Source: Chlorohelix sp037138995
Lineage (GTDB): Bacteria; Chloroflexota; Chloroflexia; Chloroheliales; Chloroheliaceae
DNA: 64,000 bases
Direction: 5' to 3'
NCBI RefSeq assembly: GCF_037138995.1
Contig: NZ_JBAXHI010000009.1
Span: 62,001 to 126,000 of the forward strand
Shown here one piece after another: positions 43,194 through 51,678 of this stretch. The notes under the pieces were generated by a model. That model worked only from the letters and a program-made list of their open reading frames with translations, was not told the origin of the DNA and made no database searches. Position 1 is the stretch's first letter; each line of letters begins with the position of its first letter. Position numbers and translations under genes: made by a program.

Positions 43194-43679
43194 ATGGCAA
43201 TTTCAACAGATCGAAAAGCCTCGCTGGCAGTCATCCACGAATTTCTGGCGTGCAAGCGGTTGGCGATAGTGGGCATCTCACGCACCGAAACGGATATTAG
43301 CCGCGCCCTATGGAAAGAGTTTCGCACACGCGGCTATGAGGTTGTTCCGGTGAACCCTGCCCTTAACGAAATCGAGGGTGAGAAGTGCTACGCTAATCTG
43401 CGTGACTTGCCGCAAGCGGTGGATTGGGCGTTATTGACTACCGCTCCCGCCGTTTCCGAACAAGTGGTGCGCGAGTGCGCCGAACTGGGCATCAAGCGAG
43501 TGTGGTTTTACAAGGGCGGTGGAAGCGGCGCTGTCAGCGAAAACGCCCTTGAATTTTGCGCCACACAAGGCATCGAGACCGTACCGGGACAATGCCCCTT
43601 CATGTTCCTACCCGAAACCGCGTTCTTCCACCGTCTTCACGGCTTCGGCAAAAAGCTCACGGGCAAGTACCCCAAATAG
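43194..43679 (+). CDS. CoA-binding (YccU-type) protein
   Basis: 161 residues. Rossmann CoA_binding_2 fold: CKRLAIVGISRTETDISRALWKEFRTRGYEVVPVNPALNEIEGEKCYANLRDLP, then ALLTTAPAVSEQVVRECAELGIKRVWFYKGGGSGAVSENALEFC and VPGQCPFMFLP. A strong AAAGGAGG precedes the ATG. Members resemble the CoA-binding half of succinyl-CoA synthetase; function is not defined. Own terminator downstream. Confidence 0.9.
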   Translation: MAISTDRKASLAVIHEFLACKRLAIVGISRTETDISRALWKEFRTRGYEVVPVNPALNEIEGEKCYANLRDLPQAVDWALLTTAPAVSEQVVRECAELGIKRVWFYKGGGSGAVSENALEFCATQGIETVPGQCPFMFLPETAFFHRLHGFGKKLTGKYPK

Positions 43680-43712
43680 TTCAGCCACACAATAGCACAC
43701 GTTAAAATATGG

Positions 43713-43740
43713 CAAGGGCGGCGCAGTGGTCGCCCTTTTC
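43713..43740 (+). terminator. Rho-independent terminator
   Basis: AAGGGCG and CGCCCTT arms enclose GCGCAGTGGT, followed by TTTTCC. It lies between the convergent CoA-binding and lipoprotein genes. Confidence 0.75.
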
Positions 43741-43747
43741 CAACTTA

Positions 43748-45148
43748 CTATTTAACAACAGGGGCAACGATTTTCAGACTAGAGTTATTGTATTCCAAAG
43801 CCTCCCAATCCAGATAGCTCTTTCCATCACTATAATCTATCCTAACTTTTAAAGGTAGCATACTCGTTTTATCATATCGAATCACCGCTTTTTGGGTTAT
43901 GGTAGAAGATGCACCACCACTTTTTATGAGTGCTTCATAAGACAAAACCCCCACAGTGCGTTCGTTCAATTGCTCATCCGGCAAGATTTTGAGCGTTGGC
44001 GAACTGCCCTGTAGCATAAACATAGGTTGACCAAACATCGTAACACCCATTCCCCAACCTTCCGCATCTAGTGAGGATATAATACGCCAGCCGTTGGCTT
44101 CATTGTAGTCGTAGTAAACTTTATCAAGCGCTACCCCACGAGTAATTTTATTTCCTTCTATCTTTTCGGCTGAATACGCTTCAGGGTTTCCGCTGGGAAG
44201 TAGAAAAACCACCGCTTTGAAGCTAAAATCATTGTCAGCTCGTTTATCGGTAAATTTGAAACTGATAGAGCTAAATTTCCCCTTAGAATCCAACAGCTTA
44301 TTGTACAGGGCTATCGCTTCCGGGCTGGAAAGAGTTACACCCGCCGGAACTTCGACCTTTAAACTTGCGCTATTGTACTCATAGGCTCTCCACTCAGTAG
44401 TGCTATTACCAGCGGCGTAGCTATACTCCCTAATCATTTTTACCGGGTGCATGGTAGCCTTGTCAAAATAAAGCCGGGCAAGCTTTAAAGGTTTATAAGT
44501 GGTAGTAGTTCTATCAACCAGCACAACTCCAACTTTTAGTCCATCCAGTTGCTCATCCGGCATACGTTTGACCCCAATATTGCCCATATTTTCAACTTCA
44601 CTGATCTGATAACCAGGCAGGTAATTAGAGAGGGTGTTCCAAACCCCATCTATCCAGCTATTGGAAACCTCAGTTTTCCAGCCTTTCCCGGAATTGTCGC
44701 GATACCCCACTCCATCAGCCAGTACAGTTCTTTCTGTTGTACCGCCGGATTTATGCTCCTCATAAAAAGCCTCTGACGGTGTGGTAATTACTACCGCTTT
44801 ATAGTAATCACCATTTGCCTTGCCCTCTGTAAGGTAAGTTTCCTCAATCCTGACCGAGTCAAAATTGCTTACTGCCTGCCGCAACTTTCGGTAAAGATAG
44901 GTTGCCTCCTGTGCTGTTAATACCACTTCTGAGGAATATGCGGTTGTTAGCTCGTTCATTTCAGAAATAGCAATCGTAGCTTCAGACGTACCACCCAGAT
45001 AAGGTTGGTTACCAGTATTGATAAAGGAGCGTTTGGTAGTAGCAAGACTTGTAGCAGGTACAGAGGTAGCATTAGTATCGCCACAAGCTGTCAAAAGCGC
45101 ACCCAGCACCAGTAACATGATACAAATACCACTAATCTTGTTTTTCAT
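43748..45148 (-). CDS. Lipoprotein with internally duplicated LppX/LolA-like domain
   Basis: 466 residues from the ATG at 45148 (AAAGGAGG directly upstream; the GTG five codons earlier overlaps that site). Lipoprotein signal MKNKISGICIMLLVLGALLTAC. The mature part consists of two homologous halves: YLYRKLRQAVSNFDSVRIEET...YYKAVVITTPSEAF...DEQLDGLKVGVVLVD...YKPLKLARLYFDKATMHPVKM...WRAYEYNSASLKV, and ALYNKLLDSKGKFSSISFKF...FKAVVFLLPSGNPEAY...DEQLNERTVGVLSYE...AVIRYDKTSMLPLKV...WEALEYNNSSLKI. The half-barrel-like beta pattern recalls LppX/LprG/LolA lipid carriers; this is inference from pattern only. Confidence 0.72.
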   Translation of the reverse strand: MKNKISGICIMLLVLGALLTACGDTNATSVPATSLATTKRSFINTGNQPYLGGTSEATIAISEMNELTTAYSSEVVLTAQEATYLYRKLRQAVSNFDSVRIEETYLTEGKANGDYYKAVVITTPSEAFYEEHKSGGTTERTVLADGVGYRDNSGKGWKTEVSNSWIDGVWNTLSNYLPGYQISEVENMGNIGVKRMPDEQLDGLKVGVVLVDRTTTTYKPLKLARLYFDKATMHPVKMIREYSYAAGNSTTEWRAYEYNSASLKVEVPAGVTLSSPEAIALYNKLLDSKGKFSSISFKFTDKRADNDFSFKAVVFLLPSGNPEAYSAEKIEGNKITRGVALDKVYYDYNEANGWRIISSLDAEGWGMGVTMFGQPMFMLQGSSPTLKILPDEQLNERTVGVLSYEALIKSGGASSTITQKAVIRYDKTSMLPLKVRIDYSDGKSYLDWEALEYNNSSLKIVAPVVK

Positions 45149-45478
45149 ATAGCCTCCTTTCACTTGGCAATCCCAACATACAATTTTTAGGGCTGTATAT
45201 CATAGGGTTTTTACTGCCAACTACTGTAAGGCTTCCTGCCTGACACCCATAAATGAAAGATGTATTGCAGAGGGTATCAGTTCGGATTGCGATGGATGAG
45301 GCGTGCGAGAGGCATGAACATTTCCACCGCAGAGACGGCGAAATAATAAAGAATAAAGGTAGTTTACTCACCCTTACTACTTATATTATACGATACTGAT
45401 AAAAGTAGTTTTATGAGACGAATATTAAAAAGCGGTTCGTCCCCTCTTTTGAGTTTCGCGAACCGCCTTTTATAAAAA
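45149..45478. other. Intergenic region with acd terminator
   Basis: 330 bp between two minus-strand genes. It holds the terminator at 45428-45472 and the lipoprotein promoter region. The rest shows no coding or RNA signal. Confidence 0.4.
45428..45472 (-). terminator. Rho-independent terminator of the acyl-CoA dehydrogenase gene
   Basis: The minus strand has GCGGTTCG and CGAACCGC arms with an A-rich loop, followed by TTTTT. It begins a few bases after the stop at 45479. Confidence 0.85.
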
Positions 45479-46699
45479 TTACTCCGATTTTGCCAGCGCG
45501 GCTTGCTTGAGAAGATACCGCGCTAACGCCCGGATATGAACCTCATCCGGTCCGTCCACGATATGCATCATACGTCCGAAAGCCCACATATGCGCCAACG
45601 GCGTATCTTGGCTGATGCCCTCCCCACCATACACCTGAATAGCGCGATTGACCACGTTGGTATGCACACGAGGCGCAACTATCTTAATCATGGCAATCTG
45701 GCTCATGGCAGCTTTCTTGCCGATGGTGTCCATCGTCCAAGCGGCTTTGAAGGTTAGCAAACGCGCCTGTTCGATTTCGATGGCGGATTCGGCGATGTAA
45801 TTCTGGATAATGCCGTGATCCGCCAACCTGCTGCCGTAGGTGGAACGCTCGGTGGCGCGTTTAATCATCATTTCCAATGCCAGCGAAGCCGCCCCGATAG
45901 AACGCATGCAGTGGTGGATACGTCCAGGACCAAGACGCGCCTGAGAAATGGCAAAAGCGGCGTTCTCATCCCCCAGACGGTTGCTGACAGGCACACGCAC
46001 ATTCTCAAAAACCAGTTCGGCATGCCCGTCATTGTGGGTGTAGCCCATCACGCTCAGGTTTCGCAGCACCGTCAGACCGGGTGTCTTGCGCGGAACCAGC
46101 ACCATCGTGTGGCGTTGATGCTTAATCGGGTTGTCCGGGTTCGTTAGCCCCATCACAATGAAAATCTGGCAACGCTCGCGACTCGCCCCGGTAGTCCACC
46201 ACTTACGCCCGTTCAGCACATACTCATCGCCATCACGCTTGATGGTGAATTGCAGATTAATCGGGTCGGAACTGGAAACGCCCGGTTCGGTCATGGCGTA
46301 GCCGGAGCGGATTTTGCCCTCCAGCAACGGCTCAAGCCACTGCTTTTTCTGTTCCTCAGTGCCAAACTGCGCGAAAATCTCCATATTGCCGGTATCGGGC
46401 GCGTTGCAGTTAAAGACTTCCGAAGCCCATTCCACACGCCCCATAATTTCTGCGAGCGGAGCGTATTCGAGGTTAGTCAGCCCTGCTCCGTACTCATCAT
46501 CGGGCAAGAACAAGTTCCAAAGACCCTCGTCACGCGCTTTCGCCTTCAATTCTTCCAGAATAGGCGGGTAATAATGGGGGTTGCCCGATTCGGCAACCTG
46601 CCGCTCAAAAGTCACCCGATTAGGGTAGACATACGTATCCATAAACGCCTGCAACTTGCGGCGCAATTCATTCACTTTGTCTGAATACTCAAAATCCAT
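45479..46699 (-). CDS. Acyl-CoA dehydrogenase (ACAD10/11-like)
   Basis: 406 residues. FAD-dependent oxidation of acyl-CoA to enoyl-CoA. Visible blocks: PDTGNMEIFAQFGTEEQKKQWLEPLLEGKIRSGYAMTEPGVSSSDP (FAD/substrate site), KWWTTGA, ARLGPGRIHHCMRSIGAA, QVYGGEGISQDTPLAHMWAFGRMMHIVDGPDEVH, where the Asp-Glu near the C-terminus marks the ACAD10/11-type group. Electrons normally pass to ETF, and etfAB with an ETF:menaquinone oxidoreductase lie at the right end of this window, so they are probable partners though not linked. Confidence 0.93.
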   Translation of the reverse strand: MDFEYSDKVNELRRKLQAFMDTYVYPNRVTFERQVAESGNPHYYPPILEELKAKARDEGLWNLFLPDDEYGAGLTNLEYAPLAEIMGRVEWASEVFNCNAPDTGNMEIFAQFGTEEQKKQWLEPLLEGKIRSGYAMTEPGVSSSDPINLQFTIKRDGDEYVLNGRKWWTTGASRERCQIFIVMGLTNPDNPIKHQRHTMVLVPRKTPGLTVLRNLSVMGYTHNDGHAELVFENVRVPVSNRLGDENAAFAISQARLGPGRIHHCMRSIGAASLALEMMIKRATERSTYGSRLADHGIIQNYIAESAIEIEQARLLTFKAAWTMDTIGKKAAMSQIAMIKIVAPRVHTNVVNRAIQVYGGEGISQDTPLAHMWAFGRMMHIVDGPDEVHIRALARYLLKQAALAKSE

Positions 46700-47214
46700 T
46701 GCGGTTCACCCTTGAACGAATGCTAAATTTGCCCTGTTGTCGAATATAACGCCTGTAGCCCCGGCGTAAAGGGTTGGTGAGGAAAAGATGATGCAGTTAC
46801 AAATAACTTGTTAATAATACAACAAAATAAACCGCGCTCAAAACCAATTCTCCAATTAATTCAGGCTTTTTGATTTTAATTACCTATCCCGTGGTTTTCT
46901 GTATTTATCTATTATCAGTTTTACATCCGTGAGCTTAAGACAAGCATCTGCGTTGCTTAGAATTTGCTGAGAATATTCAGCGACCATTTTCCATAGGCGT
47001 AGTGGAAACAGGTTCAAACTTTGTAAGAATTGACCAAAAACTCACGTTTATAAGAGCTTTCATATTGGAGAAGCCCATTTTCTCTAAGTAACCTCTCAGT
47101 TTTTTATAAGGGATTCACAATCTAAGCTCGCTATAGTGGTATTAGTTAGTTTGTGAAGCAAACTGCAAAGTATCTAAAACGCATTTATTTTATTAAACAA
47201 AAAGGAACAAAGCT
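46700..47214. other. Long divergent intergenic region
   Basis: 515 bp between the acyl-CoA dehydrogenase (minus) and the ferric-reductase/Rieske gene (plus). It is AT-rich with no ORF of interest, hairpin array or repeat that I can see; both promoters must lie here. Confidence 0.4.
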
Positions 47215-48540
47215 ATGTCAGTCATAATGGAAGAAAAGGTAGAACCGCTTGTCCAGCCTAGTAAAACGCTGAATAAAAAAGTAAAAAAGAGCCAAAATCG
47301 TCCGGTAACGCATCTAATCATGCTGGTTACGAGTATAATCGCCTGTATCCTTGCTGCAATATATCGACCCGAAGCAGACATCAGTGAAACTATATCAATC
47401 GGTACCGGCTACTACGCGCTACTGTTAATGGCGATTACGCTACTAATCGGTCCCTACAAGCTATTGCGTCAGCGTCGTAATCCTGTAAATATCGATCTGC
47501 GCCGAGATATTGGTATCTGGGCAGGTATTAATACCTTAATTCACGTTTTCTTTAGTTTTCAGCTTTTCCAGAAAGGGCAAGTTTTACTTTACTTTCTGAC
47601 ACAAACGGGCGGTGTGCGTACTGATATTTTCGGGGTCAGCAATGATATTGGTTTGGTTTCTTTTCTGGTAATCTTGCCCGTGCTGTTTACCTCAAACCAA
47701 ATTTCCCTGAAGCTAATGAAGGGAAAACGTTGGAAGGGTTTGCAACGCCTGACCTATCTGGTTTTTGCTTTCGGTTTGCTCCATACTATTGGTTTTCAGT
47801 TTTACAACGTGCGAGAAGCTTGGTTTAGCGTTAGCACAGTTATTGCAACTATGGGTGTGCTAGTTGCCCAATCAATCGGAATTGCCATAACTATTGTACG
47901 CAACCGCCAGCGCAAATTGTCTAATACCGAGGTCAGTCCGATTACCAACCTGACTAGGCAGCCCGTAAAAATAGCCATAGCATCGAATATGGCACGCCGA
48001 CAGTTTTTGAAAATTGGGGCTGGAGCTTTTATAACCGGAGTTGCTGCCGGTACAGCAATATCCCTTTTGGGAACTTCTCAGGAGAAAGTAGCTTCGGCGA
48101 CTGTGGCTGAAAACACAACGGCAGTTTCTACCGCTACAGCAACTCCCGCTAATACAGCGACAACCTCGGCGGCAACAGCAAGTGTACCGACAACGGCAAG
48201 CGCTATTAGCAAGACAGCCACCACCACAGCGTCAGGAGTGACCATTCTGGCAACGACAGCCACCCTCGCAACAGGCAAAGCTTTGCTCTTTACCACGCCT
48301 AACAACCAAAGAGCTTTTGTAGTACATCGTAAAGATGGTTCGGTGGGTTGTTTCGGTGGGGTTTGTACTCACGAACCGGTTAACCTAGTATTTAATGAGT
48401 CGAGCCAATCTCTTTATTGCCCTCGTCACGATGTATCTTTCGATACCCAGAACGGCAATCCATCGTCAATGCCGGCACGTACCGCTCTGAAAAAATATGC
48501 GGTTAAAGTGGATAGTAACGGGAACATTATCTACGGATAG
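47215..48540 (+). CDS. Ferric-reductase-like membrane domain fused through a Tat segment to a Rieske [2Fe-2S] domain
   Basis: 441 residues. Residues ~30-230 form a ferric-reductase/MsrQ-like membrane part of about six helices; His110 (NTLIHVFFSF) and His190 (FGLLHTIGF) are probable heme ligands. A second signal follows in mid-protein: ARRQFLKIGAGAFITGVAAGTAISLLG (residues 260-286) with the twin-arginine RRxFLK motif. An Ala/Thr-rich linker (300-350) leads to the Rieske domain: Cys384/His386 in GVCTHEP and Cys402/His405 in YCPRHDVSF. The second disulfide cysteines of high-potential Rieske proteins are absent. It should carry electrons between a membrane heme/quinone and a cell-surface Rieske centre. 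Confidence 0.82.
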   Translation: MSVIMEEKVEPLVQPSKTLNKKVKKSQNRPVTHLIMLVTSIIACILAAIYRPEADISETISIGTGYYALLLMAITLLIGPYKLLRQRRNPVNIDLRRDIGIWAGINTLIHVFFSFQLFQKGQVLLYFLTQTGGVRTDIFGVSNDIGLVSFLVILPVLFTSNQISLKLMKGKRWKGLQRLTYLVFAFGLLHTIGFQFYNVREAWFSVSTVIATMGVLVAQSIGIAITIVRNRQRKLSNTEVSPITNLTRQPVKIAIASNMARRQFLKIGAGAFITGVAAGTAISLLGTSQEKVASATVAENTTAVSTATATPANTATTSAATASVPTTASAISKTATTTASGVTILATTATLATGKALLFTTPNNQRAFVVHRKDGSVGCFGGVCTHEPVNLVFNESSQSLYCPRHDVSFDTQNGNPSSMPARTALKKYAVKVDSNGNIIYG

Positions 48541-48578
48541 TTAAACTACTTGGGACTTCCGCTTCAAAAGGTTTTTGG

Positions 48579-48598
48579 CAAGGGGTTTAAGCCCCTTG
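48579..48598 (+). terminator. Palindromic repeat copy 3, used as a terminator
   Basis: caaggggtttaagccccttg followed by CTTTTTT, just after the Rieske fusion gene. The T run on the plus strand makes it a good rho-independent terminator. Confidence 0.85.
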
Positions 48599-48618
48599 CT
48601 TTTTTAGAGAGAATACCG

Positions 48619-49149
48619 CTACTTTATACCGATACCATAGGTAAATACCAGTTCGCCACCATAATAGCCAGTTGCAGACAGAAATCCAACCGCAACCAAC
48701 GCTCCAAGAAGATACACAATCAGTAAAAGGACAGGCACATTTTGGGTGCGTGCAAAAATTGCGCTCAGAAACACCAACGGCGTATTCCTGAGTTCTGATA
48801 GTTTTTGTCTGTCACGCCATAAAAACCAACCCCAGATTGCCAACCTGAACATGATTAATAAGCCAAAGGCAACGATTGTTAAATTGGCAAACAGCTTGTG
48901 GGTTTGATAAATATCGGTGGATGCGCCGCTACTTCTTATCGCGGACATGAAGCGTTCGGCATTATCTTCTCCGGTTTGGCGGGCTACCAAAGCGGCAATG
49001 CCACCCACTGCCATTAATACCAGTTCCACCACTCGTAACCAACCTAGCTTTGGAAAGCTTGCAACAAATCCGGCAACAACACCAGCTATTAATAATGCAA
49101 TGGGAAAGTGAACAAGTAATGGGTGTAGGGGAGCGCCATAGGGAGTCAT
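48619..49149 (-). CDS. DUF2231-family membrane protein
   Basis: 176 residues, four to five helices: LHPLLVHFPIALLIAGVVAGFVA, LRVVELVLMAVGGIAALVA, HKLFANLTIVAFGLLIMFRLAIWGWFLW, and VPVLLLIVYLLGALVAVGFLSATGYYGGELVFTYG. The start HPLLVHFPIAL and the end ATGYYGGELVF...G are the DUF2231 hallmarks, with conserved histidines that may bind heme or metal. It is convergent with the ferric-reductase/Rieske gene, so both may act in membrane redox. Confidence 0.88.
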   Translation of the reverse strand: MTPYGAPLHPLLVHFPIALLIAGVVAGFVASFPKLGWLRVVELVLMAVGGIAALVARQTGEDNAERFMSAIRSSGASTDIYQTHKLFANLTIVAFGLLIMFRLAIWGWFLWRDRQKLSELRNTPLVFLSAIFARTQNVPVLLLIVYLLGALVAVGFLSATGYYGGELVFTYGIGIK

Positions 49150-49294
49150 AAAAAAAGTTCCTCCGAATTTTAGCGAAATATAACAAAGTCTTGAATGTAT
49201 CTGCTAAAATGGTATTATACCGCTAAAGCAGCTTTATTGCTTTAGTATGGTAAAAGGCATTGGAGTAGGTTACCTCAAAAAGGGTGGGCAAATC

Positions 49295-50200
49295 GTGGCA
49301 ACCAAAAAAAACCAAACACTGGCAAAATACGCTCCTTTAACTCAAAACGAGCAGGGTATGCTCCAGAACCTCCGAAGAAACACGGTCATCGGTGATTTTG
49401 TAGCCGTCTGCCGAACTGATTATGTGCAGCCTTACTGGGATCTTTGGGTTAGCGGCTATAATTATTATTGGACTGAATGGTTATTTTTGGTGAAGAACTT
49501 ATTGCAGAGTCCTGATGATCTTTCTGCTCTGGTTTATTTACCCGAAGATTTGGGCGAAGTATATCTGGTGGATGTTCCGGCGCAAGCTCCGACCTTGCAA
49601 TACCTGACCCAGAAAGGAATACGCGATTACGAATTGTCTTCCGGCTATGAGGCTGCGGTTAATCGAGAATTATTGAAGGATTATGGCGTTGAGCCGTCCC
49701 GCTCGATATTTCATTCGGTTGACCCTCAGACAGGCGATTGGTGGACGATTCTAGATCAAGGTTTATCCGTGAAGTACAACAACTTCGAGGTTGAATTTAA
49801 CGGGGTGAGCTATAAATACAGCTTCCCAACAGACGTGGAAGCCGCCACCGCGATGTCTATGAGTTATGCTACCCGGCGAGGCGCATACCCTATGGAAGAA
49901 AGCCTCAAAGCTAATCAAAAGTTTGATATTGTCCCGGCAATACCGGATGGCAAAACAGCTAACATTTGGGTGCGCGAGTTTTATGCCGACCCGTCACAGA
50001 ATGCGCCTTTTGAGATAATGAGTTTCCAATGCACCCAGATGCCTCCCGAATCAATCACTCCGGGAGAGCCTTCGGTACATTTCAATGTCTCTTTTGGCAA
50101 CCGCATAAGTTTGGATGCCAGCGTTGCGGATTACCTAGCGCGTAAATACGTCCAAATGGGCTTACGTAGCCCCTCAGTACGTTTTAAGAGCGTTTATTAA
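49295..50200 (+). CDS. Hypothetical protein, unknown
   Basis: 301 residues if started at the GTG at 49295 with AAGGGTGGG upstream; the ATG at 49247 has no ribosome site but is also in frame. No signal peptide, membrane helix or known domain is visible. Soluble, Tyr/Trp-rich in the first third (YVQPYWDLWVSGYNYYWTEW), then beta-rich (NFEVEFNGVSYKYSFPTDVEAATAMSMSY). The stop overlaps the convergent ArsR gene by 4 bp. It does not look like a transporter, enzyme or toxin that I know. Confidence 0.7.
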   Translation: MATKKNQTLAKYAPLTQNEQGMLQNLRRNTVIGDFVAVCRTDYVQPYWDLWVSGYNYYWTEWLFLVKNLLQSPDDLSALVYLPEDLGEVYLVDVPAQAPTLQYLTQKGIRDYELSSGYEAAVNRELLKDYGVEPSRSIFHSVDPQTGDWWTILDQGLSVKYNNFEVEFNGVSYKYSFPTDVEAATAMSMSYATRRGAYPMEESLKANQKFDIVPAIPDGKTANIWVREFYADPSQNAPFEIMSFQCTQMPPESITPGEPSVHFNVSFGNRISLDASVADYLARKYVQMGLRSPSVRFKSVY

Positions 50201-50592
50201 TCCGGTTTAAATTCAGGGAGATGGTGGTCAGGCAGATTGTTCTGCACATGATCCAGATGGCAAATCACTTCAATGAAAAGATTGCCAACGTGGTCATCGT
50301 CTATTGAATAAAAAATGGTGTTTCCTTCGCGCCGGAACTTGACCAGTCGAATATCACGCAAGCCTTTTAAGTGATGCGAGACGCTGGAAGTAGAACTACC
50401 CACTACTGTGGCGAGGTCAGTTACCCTGAGTTCGTGCCGGGTAAGCGCCAAGATTATTTTGCAACGGGTAGGGTCAGAGAGTGCCTGAAATATGCGTGCT
50501 ATTATACCCATTTCTTCATTACTGGGCATTGCGGCACGCACTTGTTCTAGCGTGATTTCTTCATTTTCAAATGGAACACGGTGCTTTAGCAC
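50197..50592 (-). CDS. ArsR/SmtB family metal-sensing repressor with a CzrA-type zinc site
   Basis: 131 residues. Winged HTH: IFQALSDPTRCKIILALTRHELRVTDLATVVGSSTSSVSHHLKGLRDIRLVKFRREGNTIFYSIDD. At the C-terminal helix 5, DDHVGNLFIEVICHLDH gives the full D-x-H-x10-H-x2-H pattern of CzrA, which binds zinc across the dimer. No N-terminal alpha3N Cys ligands are seen. It probably derepresses a metal exporter; none is adjacent, so the target may lie elsewhere, though the lone REC gene on the same strand is upstream. Confidence 0.92.
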   Translation of the reverse strand: MLKHRVPFENEEITLEQVRAAMPSNEEMGIIARIFQALSDPTRCKIILALTRHELRVTDLATVVGSSTSSVSHHLKGLRDIRLVKFRREGNTIFYSIDDDHVGNLFIEVICHLDHVQNNLPDHHLPEFKPD

Positions 50593-50705
50593 CTTAAAGT
50601 TACTCCATACACAAAAATATTCTAATAAGTCTATAAAGATATACTAGATGACCGGGATTGCTCTGTCAATTCAATTTCACTTTGCACAGAATTAATGGAT
50701 TCACT

Positions 50706-51122
50706 TTATACGTTAGTCCTCAGAACTCTTGCGATAGTTTTTTTTAGTTCTACCAGTGTGTAGGGTTTAGCCAATACAGCTTTAAAACCATACTCATAGA
50801 AATTGGACATCACAGGGCTGGTGGAATAACCACTGGAAACAATGGCTTTAGCTTCGGGGTCAAATTCAAGCAATTTTTTGATTGTTTCTTCTCCGCCCAT
50901 CCCTTCGGGTATAGTTAGATCCATAATAACAACCGAGACAGGCTCACCGGACATCTTTTCTTCTGCATAAATTTTGAGAGTTTGTTTCCCATCCGCCGCT
51001 TCCAAAACCTTGTACCCCAAATTTATGAGAGCGCGTTTTAACAGGGTACGTATTGCTGACTCATCATCCATAATCAATATTTTGAATACAACAGGCTGAA
51101 TTTGCACACTTAACGTTTCCAT
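50706..51122 (-). CDS. Stand-alone response regulator receiver domain
   Basis: 138 residues, CheY-like only. Acidic pocket in ILIMDDESAIRTLL, phosphoacceptor Asp in VVIMDLTIPEGMGG, Ser in AIVSSGYS and Lys in AVLAKPYTLVELK. No output domain or kinase is adjacent. It may act as a phosphorelay intermediate or protein-interaction switch, fed by a kinase outside this window. Confidence 0.92.
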   Translation of the reverse strand: METLSVQIQPVVFKILIMDDESAIRTLLKRALINLGYKVLEAADGKQTLKIYAEEKMSGEPVSVVIMDLTIPEGMGGEETIKKLLEFDPEAKAIVSSGYSTSPVMSNFYEYGFKAVLAKPYTLVELKKTIARVLRTNV

Positions 51123-51678
51123 ACCGGAATTCTCCGAGTTAAAACGTAGGTAACTATTAAAGTTAGCGCCGCTTTCAGGCTGTTATTCAACACTGATAAA
51201 CCCTTACAACTGTAGGACAAGGGCAATATGGCTCGACTCAGCGGCTTTATCTGGTAAATCGCTTCCTTATTCATTATATATCAGTTTCTCGTATCCTTTC
51301 AATAATTAGAGATAAATGCAGTCAGGGCAGTTGCAAGAAACGTTTTTAAGGCAGTAATAGGCTATTACTAAGAAGAAAGGAGGTGAAGGTGGTTCAAAGG
51401 AACACCCCTTGCGAACCCGGCAGACTTTTCGTAAAATTAACGCGAATTCGTGGAGTATCAAAAGAGAGGGATGGTATAATATTCCAAGAAAATGGCAGAA
51501 AAAGCATCCAATTGGATTTGAAAGAGAAGCAGCGCGGTTAGGTGTAGCCAAAGGTGTACGCTACTATTGGCGTAAAATATTAGCGGAAGAAGAACTCCAT
51601 TTATTATAGGATTACACTAGTTTAAAATGGCTTATTTTGGCATCTAATATGCTTATTTTTTTGAGGATAAAATCAGAC
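51123..51678. other. Intergenic region with small-ORF candidate
   Basis: 556 bp between the REC gene and the module-CAP gene. The part 51377-51541 carries a strong ribosome site and a short ORF, listed separately. The rest shows no clear signal. Confidence 0.4.
51389..51541 (+). CDS. Candidate 50-residue small protein
   Basis: GTG start at 51389 placed five bases after AAAGGAGG, giving VVQRNTPCEPGRLFVKLTRI and ending LDLKEKQRG before TAG. It is basic and lacks a known domain. A second ORF in another frame overlaps it (51409-51609), so at least one is a shadow. The ribosome site is the main evidence. Confidence 0.3.
   Translation: MVQRNTPCEPGRLFVKLTRIRGVSKERDGIIFQENGRKSIQLDLKEKQRG

Noticed and set aside
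51409..51609. 66-codon ORF beginning at a TTG
   Set aside because: Overlaps the small ORF that has the better ribosome site, and has no recognisable domain; likely a shadow.
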